The notes under the pieces were generated by a model. It saw only the letters and a program-made list of their open reading frames with translations. It ran no database searches and had not been told where the DNA came from. From NCBI RefSeq assembly GCF_030410375.1, contig NZ_JAUHHE010000018.1, forward strand, positions 1 through 56,661: a DNA stretch of 56,661 nucleotides. The letters are read 5' to 3'. Within the stretch, counting starts at the first letter, position 1. Each line of letters begins with the position of its first letter. A program made the translations under genes and the position numbers. This DNA comes from Zwartia vadi. Lineage in GTDB: Bacteria; Pseudomonadota; Gammaproteobacteria; Burkholderiales; Burkholderiaceae_B. Positions 37,211 through 46,394 of the stretch are shown piece after piece.

Positions 37211-38194
37211 ATGAACCAAGATCTCATTTTTAAACTGAAAAGTATTTGCTTCGATGAGAACTATTCTCCATCGGACAGTACGCGTCTCACCACGAATTTT
37301 GCTAACTTGGCACGAGGCACGAGTCGGCAACTGAATTTGCGCAACACATTGGAGATGATCAACAATCGCTTCAATAATCTGGCCCAATGGGATAACGCAT
37401 TGGGAGATCGATACGCTGTTGAATTGGAGATTATCTCTGTCGAGATTAGTCTCGGTTCTGGAAGTAGCGAGACTGCATTTCCATTGATCGAAATGCTCAA
37501 TACCAGCATTCTCGATAAGAAGGCGAACAAGCGCATCGATGGCATCGTGGGAAACAACTTCTCTTCCTACGTGCGCGATTACGACTTCAGCATCTTGCTG
37601 CCGAGCTTCAATGTGGATCGCTCGGAATTCAGTATTCCAGATGATTTTGGAGACTTGCACGGAAAGCTGTTCCAACAATTTTCTTGCTCTAGCACTTACA
37701 AGCAACGGTTTAGCAAGCCACCAGTCATTTGTATCAGCGTGTCGACTAGCAAGACCTACCAGCGGACCTTGAATCAGCATCCGGTATTGGGGATTGAGTA
37801 TCAACAGAATGAACTGTCTCCGACCGATCGTTACTTTGCAAAAATGGGAATGCAGGTTCGTTTTTTCATGCCGCACAATGGTGTTGCACCATTGGCTTAC
37901 TACTTTTACGGTGATTTACTGGGCGACTACACAAACCTTGAGCTGATCAGCACAATTAGCACCATGGAGACCTTTCAGAAGATCTATCGTCCCGAAATCT
38001 ACAACGCAAACTCTGCTGCGGGAAGACTATATCGCCCAAGCTTGGAATGTCAGGATTACTCGTCAACGCAGATAGTCTACGACCGGGAGGAGCGCACCCA
38101 ACTAGCCGTTAATCAAGGAAAATTTGCGCAAGAGCACTTCATCAATCCCTACAAGAACTTACTTGAGCAGTGGGTGACTGATTTCGCGCATTAA
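37211..38194 (+). CDS. mesX: DUF1852 protein, MesX
   Basis: 327 residues, DUF1852 over nearly the whole length (SPSDSTRLTTNFANLARG, RQLNLRNTLEMINNRFNNLA). In Acinetobacter and others DUF1852 proteins (MesX) are needed by the folate-independent methionine synthase MesD. It lies 65 bases after the FMN reductase and 62 bases before mesD, all on the plus strand. Confidence 0.85.
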   Translation: MNQDLIFKLKSICFDENYSPSDSTRLTTNFANLARGTSRQLNLRNTLEMINNRFNNLAQWDNALGDRYAVELEIISVEISLGSGSSETAFPLIEMLNTSILDKKANKRIDGIVGNNFSSYVRDYDFSILLPSFNVDRSEFSIPDDFGDLHGKLFQQFSCSSTYKQRFSKPPVICISVSTSKTYQRTLNQHPVLGIEYQQNELSPTDRYFAKMGMQVRFFMPHNGVAPLAYYFYGDLLGDYTNLELISTISTMETFQKIYRPEIYNANSAAGRLYRPSLECQDYSSTQIVYDREERTQLAVNQGKFAQEHFINPYKNLLEQWVTDFAH

Positions 38195-38256
38195 ATGCTT
38201 GATTTATTCGGAACAATTCACGTTCCATACTTATATATATTACAAGGAATTTTCAT

Positions 38257-39282
38257 ATGTTTGAAACCTCGATAGCCGGGAGTTTACCTAAGCCCGCATG
38301 GCTGGCTGAAACTAACAAGCTTTGGCCTCAGTGGAGGGTTGAGGGCGACGCACTGCTTCAGGCCAAAGCCGATGCGACCCTGTTGTGGATCAAGGCTCAG
38401 GAAGATGCTGGCCTGGACATCGTGAGTGAAGGTGAGCAATCACGCCAACATTTTGTGCACGGATTCCTTGAGCAGATTGATGGCATAGACTTCGAGCATA
38501 AAGTGAAGATGGGCATCCGAGATAACCGCTATGACGCGATGGTGCCGCAGGTGGTATCGGCCCTACGATTGAGAGGTCGCGTGCATGCCTTCGAAGCGCA
38601 GCTGGCGCGGGCGCATACGAAAAAGAAGTTGAAATTCACATTGCCTGGCCCGATGACTATTGTTGATACCGTGGCAGATCGATTCTATGGCGACAAGGTC
38701 AAGATGGCATTTGCGTTTGCAGAATTACTCAATCAGGAGGCGCTCGCATTACAGGCAGATGGTGTGGATATCATCCAGTTCGATGAGCCCGCCTTCAATG
38801 TCTACATGAAGGATGCGGCTGATTGGGGGGTGCAGGCGCTGGAGCGCGCTGCGAAGGGCTTGAGCTGTACAACGGCGGTGCACATTTGCTACGGCTATGG
38901 CATCAAAGCCAACACCGACTGGAAGAGCACGCTTGGAGACGAATGGCGCCAATACGAAACGGTATTTCCTGCGTTGGCCCGCAGCAGCATCGACCAGGTG
39001 AGCCTTGAATGTATTCATTCACATGTACCCCCTGATCTGATGAAACTGCTGGAAGGTAAGGATGTGATGGTAGGCGTCATTGATGTGGCCAGCGACGTGG
39101 TCGAGACACCTGAGGAAGTGGCAGATTCCATCGGCCTGGCGCTGCAGTTTGTGCCGAAGGAGCGGTTGTTCCCGTGCACGAATTGTGGCTTGGCGCCGAT
39201 GGGGCGAGAAGTAGCTTTGCGCAAGCTTCAAGCATTAGCTGAAGGCACGAGGCTGGCAAAGGAGCGGCTTTCCAAAACTTGA
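38257..39282 (+). CDS. mesD: folate-independent core methionine synthase, MesD
   Basis: 341 residues, matching the C-terminal catalytic half of cobalamin-independent MetE only. Zinc and homocysteine site features are visible: VHICYGYG (His and Cys), SLECIHSH and PCTNCGLAPM (second Cys). It lacks the folate-binding N-terminal half. Such core enzymes beside DUF1852 are the MesD family. The unknown methyl donor is one open question for this family. AAGGAA lies before the ATG. Confidence 0.85.
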   Translation: MFETSIAGSLPKPAWLAETNKLWPQWRVEGDALLQAKADATLLWIKAQEDAGLDIVSEGEQSRQHFVHGFLEQIDGIDFEHKVKMGIRDNRYDAMVPQVVSALRLRGRVHAFEAQLARAHTKKKLKFTLPGPMTIVDTVADRFYGDKVKMAFAFAELLNQEALALQADGVDIIQFDEPAFNVYMKDAADWGVQALERAAKGLSCTTAVHICYGYGIKANTDWKSTLGDEWRQYETVFPALARSSIDQVSLECIHSHVPPDLMKLLEGKDVMVGVIDVASDVVETPEEVADSIGLALQFVPKERLFPCTNCGLAPMGREVALRKLQALAEGTRLAKERLSKT

Positions 39283-39481
39283 TCAGCAGGATACGAATCA
39301 AGGACGCTATTAGCTTTTCCAAGAAACGTAATCAATCGCTATGCAACTATTCGTCGAAAAATCTTCGGTGAATAGTTCTGGCATGAACTCAGGAAATAAT
39401 ATTAATCGAATAGAAGTCACAATCAGCGGGTACAGCGCCGAAGGTAATTTAATAATGCCTTCTAAATGAGGTGACTGCCAA

Positions 39482-39646
39482 AGACGTTCAAATCTCCGTT
39501 TATTCTGGTTGAGTTCATCTCTTCCCGACCTGTTAATAGGACTGGTGGTCGTCGCTATTGCGTTCAAGGGTGGTTGGGAAATTCTGGGGCAAGCGCGCGA
39601 TGCGCGTCGGCCTGAAGCATCGACAGTAAGCGGGCCACACTCTTGA
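39482..39646 (+). pseudogene. C-terminal relic of a cation diffusion facilitator
   Basis: A plus-strand frame reads NLRLFWLSSSLPDLLIGLVV, then AIAFKGGWEILGQARDAR and a TGA at 39644. The pattern (S)PDLLIG-V-AIA-KGGWEIL is the last membrane helix and tail of CDF-type metal transporters such as CzcD. An upstream TGA at 39467 and the short length show that the rest is gone. The following 170 bases (39647-39820) hold no gene. Confidence 0.6.
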
Positions 39647-39820
39647 GGGCGAATTCGAAAATCGGCTCACAATGTGAACGAAAAAATAGACCCAATGGCA
39701 CGGGTGACGGGCGAGGGTACTGCCACTATGTGATTACGCGCACGCGAAGCAACTGAATTGCTAAACGCGCGAATGTTTTTCATGACTCACCAACCTCGTA
39801 CAGAGGCTTCATTGATGCCG

Positions 39821-40108
39821 CTATAGTTTTGCCTTCCCCGCAGCAGACGCGTGTGAAGTGGCCATCTTCGAGTGGCGGCGGTTCAAATACAATCTTTCCC
39901 ACCGCGACATTCGGTTTGCAGAGTAGGCTTTTCTGATGATTGCGCGCGCTTTTGGCGGTAGATGCTCTCGATCCTTCGTGATAGTGTCAAGGTTGAAGTC
40001 CTTGTCTTTAACTGGCAATTTTGCTTCGAACAGATAACGATATCCCGACACCAAGGCGTAGCAGAGCAGTGCGCTGAGCACCATTAAGTAAAGTTTCACC
40101 GTGTCCAT
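39821..40108 (-). CDS. small hypothetical protein with one membrane segment
   Basis: 95 residues from ATG at 40108. One N-terminal hydrophobic helix (VKLYLMVLSALLCYALVSGY), then a basic cytoplasmic tail (ERLYLNRRHSK). No family recognised. It stands alone between the cation-transporter relic and the DsbA-like gene. Confidence 0.45.
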   Translation of the reverse strand: MDTVKLYLMVLSALLCYALVSGYRYLFEAKLPVKDKDFNLDTITKDREHLPPKARAIIRKAYSANRMSRWERLYLNRRHSKMATSHASAAGKAKL

Positions 40109-40280
40109 GAGTAATAATAAATAAATAGAGCGCCATGCTTCGCAGGTCGCTAGAATCCAATAACGCACTGTTCGCGAAGCTGCATTTTGAAAGGGCCGGC
40201 ACGATTGCGGCGTATTGCGCCGCGTCCGAAAGTACGGAAAATATTATTCCGTTCCAGTGTGTTGGATCGAAAGTGGGGCT

Positions 40281-40931
40281 TTAGGGATAGGCCGACTTGA
40301 CCTCTTGCTCCACTAGAGCCTTAAGCTGCTCATAGCCAAATTTAGGCAAAGGCTGGCCATTGACAAAAAAGGTGGGCGTCTGTTTTATATTCAAGGTACG
40401 AAGATCTGTCTTGTCTTGTTCAATAACCGCCGCAACGGTTTCCTTACCCGCGTCTTTACGTGCCTTTTCAACGTCCAAACCGCTTTCCTCGAGAAAGCCC
40501 CAAATTAGATCTGGCTGCGGATTGTCATGCGAGGCCCACTGGGGCTGCATGCGCAGAACCGTCTCGAGAGTCGGCCAGTACTTATCTTGCATTCTGGACG
40601 CCTCAAGAATCTTGATCATGTCTTCGGAGCCCTCATGAAAAGGGGCATAGCGAATGACGAGTTTGACCTTTCCTTCATGGGCGTTGACGAGATCTTTGAC
40701 GCCGGGGTAGAAAGCCCGGCACGTTTCGCAGGATGGATCAAAAAATTCGACGATCGTGACCTTGGCGCTAGCTGCGCCGAAAACTGGCGAATGCATTCGA
40801 ACGAGCTCGCTCACCGTGACATTCGCCGCGTTCTGCTTGCGAAGCTGGCTCTGTTCGTACATGAATGCGCTTACGGCAAATACCATAACCGCGACGATGC
40901 TGGTGAGAACAAGAAGAGTCTTTTTTTTCAC
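40281..40931 (-). CDS. DsbA/BdbD-like membrane-anchored thioredoxin
   Basis: 216 residues. An N-terminal membrane anchor (6-24) places the domain in the periplasm. The active site is C68-E-T-C71 in FFDPSCETCR, and the cis-Pro loop is TPTFFVNG. Fold and motif fit the DsbA/BdbD oxidoreductases that form or reshuffle disulfides. It begins with GTG, overlapping the stop of an upstream frame by GTGA. That frame ends as a membrane helix, which fits a DsbB/BdbC-type partner. Confidence 0.85.
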   Translation of the reverse strand: MKKKTLLVLTSIVAVMVFAVSAFMYEQSQLRKQNAANVTVSELVRMHSPVFGAASAKVTIVEFFDPSCETCRAFYPGVKDLVNAHEGKVKLVIRYAPFHEGSEDMIKILEASRMQDKYWPTLETVLRMQPQWASHDNPQPDLIWGFLEESGLDVEKARKDAGKETVAAVIEQDKTDLRTLNIKQTPTFFVNGQPLPKFGYEQLKALVEQEVKSAYP

Positions 40932-41018
40932 TTGAAAGGACCTTTTTTAACGATAAGAAGAACGGCGAGCGTGGTAAATGCCGCCAGCGACAAGAGGGCG
41001 CATTGACTCGGCTTTTTT
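40928..41018 (-). pseudogene. last helix of a membrane protein upstream of the thioredoxin gene
   Basis: The minus strand reads KPSQCALLSLAAFTTLAVLL then KKGPFK and stops at TGA 40928-40930, overlapping the GTG start of the thioredoxin gene. The coupling and the helix suggest the C-terminal end of a DsbB/BdbC-like quinone-linked partner. The rest was removed at about 41020, where the transposase region begins. The family is inferred from context. Confidence 0.45.
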
Positions 41019-41103
41019 GTTACTAGCCGGGAGCCGTTGCCTCACGTAATTTGTTACCCATTAATGACTTTAGTGGGTGGCACTTATGGGGAGGCGATTG
41101 AGC

Positions 41104-42126
41104 ATGTCTACACGCAAGGAGTTGATTGCCGCTACAAAGCTGCGATATGGTGCTGGTAATCCATCAGAGAAGCGGACGATTCTCGAGGAATTCGTCGGTC
41201 TTACCGGCTATCACCGCAAGCACGCCATCAGAATCTTGAATCAAACCAACACGCCGGCTGAGCGTAAGCCACGAGATCGGACATACGACGAAGCGGTCAA
41301 ACAAGCCCTGGTGTTGCTTTGGGAGGCTGGTGACCGGCTTTGTGGCAAGCGTTTGAAGGTACAGATACCCATACTGATCGAGGCGCTTGAGCGGCACGGC
41401 AAGCTGTCACTGGACCCTACTGTAAAGACCAAGCTGCTTCAAATAAGCGCATCCTCAATCGATCGAGTGCTATCAGATACCCGACAGGCCGCTAGTCATA
41501 AAAGGAAACGAAGGACTGGCGCGGCAACCGCGGTACGGCGCAGCATCCGTGTACGGACCTTCAATGATTGGAATGACCCGCCACCTGGTTTCTTTGAAAG
41601 TGACATGGTCGAGCACTGTGGTGGTCCTAAATACGATGGCTACTACGTCCATTCGCTAGTTATGACCGACATTGCCACAGCCTGGACAGAGTGCATGGCC
41701 TTGTTGACCCGGAACCAAACACTGATAGTTGAGGCATACGAGCGGGTGAAGGCGGATCTGCCCATGCCCTTCCTTGGTCTGGATACCGACAATGACAGTG
41801 CCTTCATGAACGACACCGTCGTCGAGTTCTGCAAGGACAGCGACATTGAGTTCACGCGATCCCGAGCCTACAAGAAGAATGACCAAGCCTGGGTCGAGCA
41901 AAAGAACGGTGCCATCGTTCGGCGCTTGGTGGGCTACGGACGCTTAAGTGGCCATAAAGCTGAACGGCTATTTCGTGAATATCACGATCTTAGTCAAGAA
42001 ACCGAGCTGAAAATGCTCGGGCTTCAAAAGGCACAGCACCTCGCCACATGGGATTCGTTTGCTGTCGCCGCCTTGGTCGGTGTGGCCACCATCGTCGGCA
42101 CGGTGGTAACTCTGCTCAAGCACTGA
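41104..42126 (+). CDS. DDE integrase-type transposase with replaced C-terminus
   Basis: 340 residues from ATG 41104. The core shows D in ESDMVEHCG, D in LGLDTDNDSAF and E in QAWVEQKNG, as in a widespread rve-core transposase group. After LSGHKAERLFREYHDLS (about residue 297) the usual C-terminal domain is absent, and a foreign tail of about 43 residues with a membrane-like helix (FAVAALVGVATIVGTVVTLL) follows to the stop. The element is therefore truncated and fused to the end of another gene and is probably inactive. I could not locate its ends. Confidence 0.7.
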   Translation: MSTRKELIAATKLRYGAGNPSEKRTILEEFVGLTGYHRKHAIRILNQTNTPAERKPRDRTYDEAVKQALVLLWEAGDRLCGKRLKVQIPILIEALERHGKLSLDPTVKTKLLQISASSIDRVLSDTRQAASHKRKRRTGAATAVRRSIRVRTFNDWNDPPPGFFESDMVEHCGGPKYDGYYVHSLVMTDIATAWTECMALLTRNQTLIVEAYERVKADLPMPFLGLDTDNDSAFMNDTVVEFCKDSDIEFTRSRAYKKNDQAWVEQKNGAIVRRLVGYGRLSGHKAERLFREYHDLSQETELKMLGLQKAQHLATWDSFAVAALVGVATIVGTVVTLLKH

Positions 42127-42253
42127 CTGACAGACTACGCTTTTAGCCCGGCTTCATGCGCGTAACGGAATTTTCGGCGATTCCGGTTTATATCCCCAGC
42201 ATGGTGTTTTCGGGATAATATAACGCGATTGCACAGACAACCGCGGGGCACGT
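42127..42253 (+). promoter_or_regulatory. promoter region of the methyltransferase-McrBC operon
   Basis: The only non-coding stretch before the operon. GGGATAATATAACGCG (from 42211) offers a good -10-like TATAAT-type box, and TTATATCCCC at 42187 with GGGATAATATA forms a loose inverted pair. The first gene encodes a ribbon-helix-helix protein, so self-repression at this spot is likely, but no operator is proven. Confidence 0.4.
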
Positions 42254-42490
42254 ATGCGATTCACAGACAATAAAAGCGAGACTTTGAATCTACGAGTCTC
42301 CCCGACTTTCAAGCAGGCCTTGAAGGAGGCGGCAGGCCACGAGCAACGCAGCATGGTGAACATGCTGGAAGTGCTGTTGGGTGACTACTGCGACCGCAAG
42401 GGTATCGTGCCCCCTGGCCCAAATGCTACCCCTCCTGCTCACAAGCGGCCGCGTGCTGACCGCAGGGCGCACGAGGGAGCTGCGGCATGA
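42254..42490 (+). CDS. ribbon-helix-helix protein heading the operon
   Basis: 78 residues. Residues 9-50 (ETLNLRVSPTFKQALKEAAG, HEQRSMVNMLEVLLGDY) form an Arc/CopG-like ribbon-helix-helix, which binds DNA as a dimer. The Pro/Arg-rich tail is disordered. Its stop overlaps the methyltransferase start (ATGA at 42487-42490). Likely the control protein that delays or limits expression of the restriction genes. Confidence 0.7.
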   Translation: MRFTDNKSETLNLRVSPTFKQALKEAAGHEQRSMVNMLEVLLGDYCDRKGIVPPGPNATPPAHKRPRADRRAHEGAAA

Positions 42491-43599
42491 CCTTCCGCTA
42501 CATCGGCTCGAAGTCTCGGCTCATCGATCAGATCACGGCCTACATGGGGCACCCAAAACAGGGTGCCTTCTTTGTGGATGCCTTCTGCGGCACGGGAGTG
42601 GTGGCTGAAGCTGCCGCTGACCTCGGCTGGAACGTGCGCATCAACGACAGCTTGCACTCTGCGGTGATTTCCGCAGGAGCACGTCTGATCAGCACTGAGC
42701 AAGCGGCATTCAAGAAGCTCGGGGGCTACGCCAAGGCCATCGCCAAGCTCAATGCTGCCAAGCCGAAGCACGGCTTCATGTGGCGCGAGTACAGCCCCGC
42801 ATCGATGGACATTTGTGGTCTTGAACGGCGCTACTTCACCCAAGAGAACGCAGCGCGTATCGACGCTATGCGTGCATTGATTGGAGAGTGGGTGGAGGCC
42901 GGAACCATTGAAGAAATGGAAGAGCGCCTGCTTATTGCAGACCTCTTTGGAGCGCTCAATCGTGTGGCCAACATTGCCGGCACCTTTGGCTGCTTCCTCT
43001 CCAAGTGGACCAGCCAATCGCAAGACAAGATTGCGATGCGTTGCCGCGAGCTCAAATCCAGTGGTGTGCGCGTGGAGGCTGCAGTAGGGGATGTGTTTGA
43101 CGTGCCCAATGCCGCAGAAGACTTGGTGTACCTGGACCCTCCTTACACCAAGCGCCAATACGCAAGTTACTACCACATTCTTGAAACCGTAGCTCTGGGT
43201 GATGAGCCTGAGGTTGAGGGCGTTGCAGGGCTGCGTCCTTGGAAAGGCCTTGCTTCGGACTTTTGCTACAAGACCCGAGCGCTCAGAACACTTTCGCGTT
43301 TGGTCAGTGGCTTGAAGGCTCAAAAGGTGCTGCTCTCTTACAGCAGTGAAGGGCACATCAGCATGCCAGACATGAAGGCAGAGCTCTCGAAGATTGGCAA
43401 GTCCACGATGCACCCGCTAGGGGCTATTGGCCGCTATCGACCAAACAAGGTTGCCAGCAGCACAGCGTCTGACGTGGACGAGTTTTTGGTGGTGGTGGAG
43501 CGCTCCATAGCGCAGCTTCCCAAGACCCAACCAAAGGCCGTCAAAGCGACCAAACGCATCCTTGTGGAGAGCTTGCATGAGTGCACCGCGTCCCGTTGA
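42487..43599 (+). CDS. D12-class DNA adenine N6-methyltransferase
   Basis: 370 residues. SAM-binding motif I is FVDAFCGTG (29-37), preceded by RYIGSKSRL, the D12-class opening; the catalytic motif IV is YLDPPY (215-220). This class (Dam/M.FokI/M.DpnII-like) methylates adenine. It has no nuclease domain. It lies inside a coupled operon: overlaps the gene before by 4 bases and the gene after by 23. Probably protects host DNA from the McrBC-like pair downstream; the target sequence cannot be read from the protein. Confidence 0.88.
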   Translation: MTFRYIGSKSRLIDQITAYMGHPKQGAFFVDAFCGTGVVAEAAADLGWNVRINDSLHSAVISAGARLISTEQAAFKKLGGYAKAIAKLNAAKPKHGFMWREYSPASMDICGLERRYFTQENAARIDAMRALIGEWVEAGTIEEMEERLLIADLFGALNRVANIAGTFGCFLSKWTSQSQDKIAMRCRELKSSGVRVEAAVGDVFDVPNAAEDLVYLDPPYTKRQYASYYHILETVALGDEPEVEGVAGLRPWKGLASDFCYKTRALRTLSRLVSGLKAQKVLLSYSSEGHISMPDMKAELSKIGKSTMHPLGAIGRYRPNKVASSTASDVDEFLVVVERSIAQLPKTQPKAVKATKRILVESLHECTASR

Positions 43600-45808
43600 A
43601 GCGGAGTACCTGTCCCCAGCAGAAGTAGCCCTCACAAGGGCTGTGGGTGGAGGTCATGGGCCAGCGAGCTTTGAGCTTCGTCTTCAAGTGTTGGAGGCGG
43701 TATCAGCGCGCTTTGGTGGGTTCGACCTGGCAGCGTTTCATGAGGCGTTTGGAACTAAAAGCAAGAGCTCTGCAGCAGAGCTTTTGGAGTTTGCTGCACC
43801 TGTGGCGAGTGCCATCGAGCGCTCACCGATTCATCCTGCATTGGCGCTGAGTGCCTTGGCACGCGAAGCCCTACATGAACAGGACCGAAAGAGCACGGGC
43901 GCGTATCACACAGACTTTCGATTGGCCACGCGGTTGGCACAGCTTGCAGCCCCAAAGCTCACCCACAAGAGCCGGGTGATTGATCCGGCAAGTGGTGCGG
44001 GAATTTTGCTTGCAGCACTGACCCATGCGGTGTGTGGCAGGGACCGAGCCAAGACTGCTCATTGGCTGGCTCATGGCGTGTGTGCAGCGGACCTTTCGGC
44101 CAATTCACTGCGCGCAGCACTGCTGGCACTGGCCTCCTTTACCGACGATGTATCGGCTCTCAAAGCCATGCGTGCGCGTTGGCACTGTGGCGATAGCTTG
44201 ATGGCTGATCGCAAGGTCTGGGCTGCGATGGCCCCCGAGGGCTTTGATGCGGTGATCGGCAACCCCCCATGGGAGAAGGTCAAGCTCTCACGGCATGAGT
44301 TTTTGAAGTCCTCAGGCACCAAGCGTCACTACGGAGCACAGATTTATGGGCTTGATGAAGAGCGATTTGCCCAGCAGCGCGATGAGGTTTCCAACTATTC
44401 TCGGCGCCTCTTGGCGCGCTACCCAGATTTGGGCAATGGTGAGCCAGACCTCTACATCGCTTTCACGGACCTCTTTTTTGAACTTTGCAAAGGGCAGGGG
44501 GTTGTGGCTGCGCTGATCCCCGGTGGCCTCATTCGTTCGCAAGGCACTCAGGTCATGCGGAAAAAGATTTTTGGCGCCAGCCAAAGCGTGTCGCTCTCGA
44601 TCATCGACAACCGTGCTCGGTTCTTTGCCATCGACACGCGTTTTAAATTTCTGGCTGTGGTCCTCACCAAAGCGGGCTCTGAAAAGAGCAAGCGTGAGCC
44701 CATCACGCTCTTGCACGAACGGGGCACTCCCACTGGGTTGGAGACGACGGGCACCGCGATCATTGGACGTGCAGCACTTGCGGCAGTTCGGGACGATTTG
44801 AGCCTTCCTGAGGTCCGTAGCGTTGCCGAGTGGAAGCTTTTCTCGAAGATCGCTGAAGCCGGTGTGTCTTGGGAAGAGCCGGGCTTTGGCTGGACTCCGA
44901 AGTTCTGCCGTGAAGTCGATATGACCAAGGAGCGCCCCAAGTTCCTGAGTCGCGCCACCCCAAGCGCTCTACCGTTGGTGGAAGGGCGCATGGTGCAGGC
45001 ACATCGCTTTGGTGTGAAAGGCCACGTTTCTGGCACCGGCCGCAGCGCATTGTGGGAAACCTTCCCCATCGGAGGCTCGCGCCTCTCGCCTCAGTTTTGG
45101 ATTCTCCCTAGCGACATGCCCCGTGCAAACCAGCACCGTGCGGATGTGCTGCGCGTGGGCTTTTGCGATATTGCAGGTCAAACCAATGAGCGCTCGCTCA
45201 TGGCCTCGTTGATTCCAGCTGGGGTGGTCTGTGGCAACAAAGTACCCACGATCCTATTTCCCGATGACCCCTCGGAAGAGCGGTTGCTGGTGTGGGTGTC
45301 CATCGCCAACAGCTTTGCTTTTGACTGGATGCTTCGGCGCGTGCTCACCACCACGGTGAACTACTTCCTGCTGCAAAGCGTGCCCATGCCAAAGCTGGCC
45401 AAAGAGGGCTTGCCGTGGAAGAAGCTGGTGAGCGCTGCACGCGAGCTGCGCACACTCGATGGCGCTGGGGCTACCCGTGAAACCTACGAGCGCATGGCGC
45501 AGCTTCGGGGGGAAATTGATGCCGAAGTGGCCGTGGCCTACGGGCTCGATTTAAAGGACATGGAACTGGCGCTTCAAGACTTCCCGATTTTGGATCGGGG
45601 CCAATTGGGACTGCCGGGAGAGGCTAAGTCCACGATTACCCGAGACACTGTTTTGGCCGCTATGGCAAAACGCACAGGAAGTCGGTCTACAGTTTGGTCA
45701 CGCCGTGCGGTGGCGGCACGTGCATTGGGGGCAATGGCTTATGTGCCCTCAGAGCTCGCCCTTGGGGGCGAAGAAATCGAAGAAGAAGGAACCCAAAATC
45801 ATGGCTAA
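43577..45808 (+). CDS. Eco57I-class DNA adenine methyltransferase
   Basis: 743 residues from ATG 43577. Motif X-like TGAYHTDFRLATRL and motif I DPASGAG (136-142) are followed by motif IV GNPPWEKV (NPPW 229-232), the Eco57I/PglX-type adenine methyltransferase pattern. The 400-residue C-terminal part is expected to contain target recognition. No PD-(D/E)XK motif is seen in the N-terminal 110 residues, so it is not an obvious type IIG restriction enzyme; cleavage would come from the McrC-like protein. Overlaps its neighbours at both ends. Confidence 0.85.
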   Translation: MSAPRPVEAEYLSPAEVALTRAVGGGHGPASFELRLQVLEAVSARFGGFDLAAFHEAFGTKSKSSAAELLEFAAPVASAIERSPIHPALALSALAREALHEQDRKSTGAYHTDFRLATRLAQLAAPKLTHKSRVIDPASGAGILLAALTHAVCGRDRAKTAHWLAHGVCAADLSANSLRAALLALASFTDDVSALKAMRARWHCGDSLMADRKVWAAMAPEGFDAVIGNPPWEKVKLSRHEFLKSSGTKRHYGAQIYGLDEERFAQQRDEVSNYSRRLLARYPDLGNGEPDLYIAFTDLFFELCKGQGVVAALIPGGLIRSQGTQVMRKKIFGASQSVSLSIIDNRARFFAIDTRFKFLAVVLTKAGSEKSKREPITLLHERGTPTGLETTGTAIIGRAALAAVRDDLSLPEVRSVAEWKLFSKIAEAGVSWEEPGFGWTPKFCREVDMTKERPKFLSRATPSALPLVEGRMVQAHRFGVKGHVSGTGRSALWETFPIGGSRLSPQFWILPSDMPRANQHRADVLRVGFCDIAGQTNERSLMASLIPAGVVCGNKVPTILFPDDPSEERLLVWVSIANSFAFDWMLRRVLTTTVNYFLLQSVPMPKLAKEGLPWKKLVSAARELRTLDGAGATRETYERMAQLRGEIDAEVAVAYGLDLKDMELALQDFPILDRGQLGLPGEAKSTITRDTVLAAMAKRTGSRSTVWSRRAVAARALGAMAYVPSELALGGEEIEEEGTQNHG

Positions 45809-46394
45809 CCAGGCAGGGCAAGTGGCCCGCATCTTCTACAAAGAGCTTGTAGAGGGGGATTTGCGAAAGCTTCGAGCGAAGTCCAATGATGCCGACACTG
45901 GCGGTGGAGCTCGAGATTTCCGATTCGGCTCCTACAAGACCCTCTTGCCTGTGATTCGCCCAATGTTCCCGCAGACGGTCAAAGAAGCCCGTAAGCGTGG
46001 CGGTCAGAACGTGATGATCGACGTGTTCAAAGGGGCGTTCTCTTGGCGCGATGCCCAAGGCAACACACATAGCAAAGACGCGTACTTTGAGCCGCCCACT
46101 GATGTGCGCCCTTCGGAAGGGCGTATTGCACGTGTGCATGAGTACCCGTGTTTTGATGCAAGCCACGTGAAGATTGGCGCTGGAAATCGCGTTCTGCTTT
46201 TGCTTATCCAACTCGACGATGATTCACTGTGGCCACACTATGCCGAAGAGAAATCGTTGCGTACTCCCAATGCTTGGCATCCCGTGGTGGCCAAAGAGCT
46301 TTTGGATTGCTTGGATGCTGCTCGGCCTGTAAATCAAGCAGTCATTGGCTACCGAGACTTCACCAACGAGGGTAGGTACTGCAATGGCAAGTGA
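45801..46394 (+). CDS. unrecognised 197-residue protein between methyltransferases and McrBC
   Basis: 197 residues, soluble, basic at the N-terminus (LVEGDLRKLRAKSNDADTGG), then GARDFRFGSYKTLLPVIRPM and RVHEYPCFDASHV. No family recognised. Two things hint at a role: it is coupled to both neighbours (8-base overlap before, 11 after), and the McrB-like protein next to it lacks the N-terminal DNA-reading domain that McrB normally carries. It could be that domain as a separate subunit. This is inference; a PUA/EVE-like or new fold are both possible. Confidence 0.7.
   Translation: MANQAGQVARIFYKELVEGDLRKLRAKSNDADTGGGARDFRFGSYKTLLPVIRPMFPQTVKEARKRGGQNVMIDVFKGAFSWRDAQGNTHSKDAYFEPPTDVRPSEGRIARVHEYPCFDASHVKIGAGNRVLLLLIQLDDDSLWPHYAEEKSLRTPNAWHPVVAKELLDCLDAARPVNQAVIGYRDFTNEGRYCNGK

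Noticed and set aside
42439..43413. 324-codon minus-strand frame inside the D12 methyltransferase
   Set aside because: GC-rich shadow; the plus strand has the full methyltransferase motifs and operon overlaps.
43577..45808. Type IIG restriction enzyme reading of the Eco57I-class gene
   Set aside because: The N-terminal 110 residues show no PD-(D/E)XK motif, and a separate McrC-like nuclease is in the operon. Kept as a methyltransferase.
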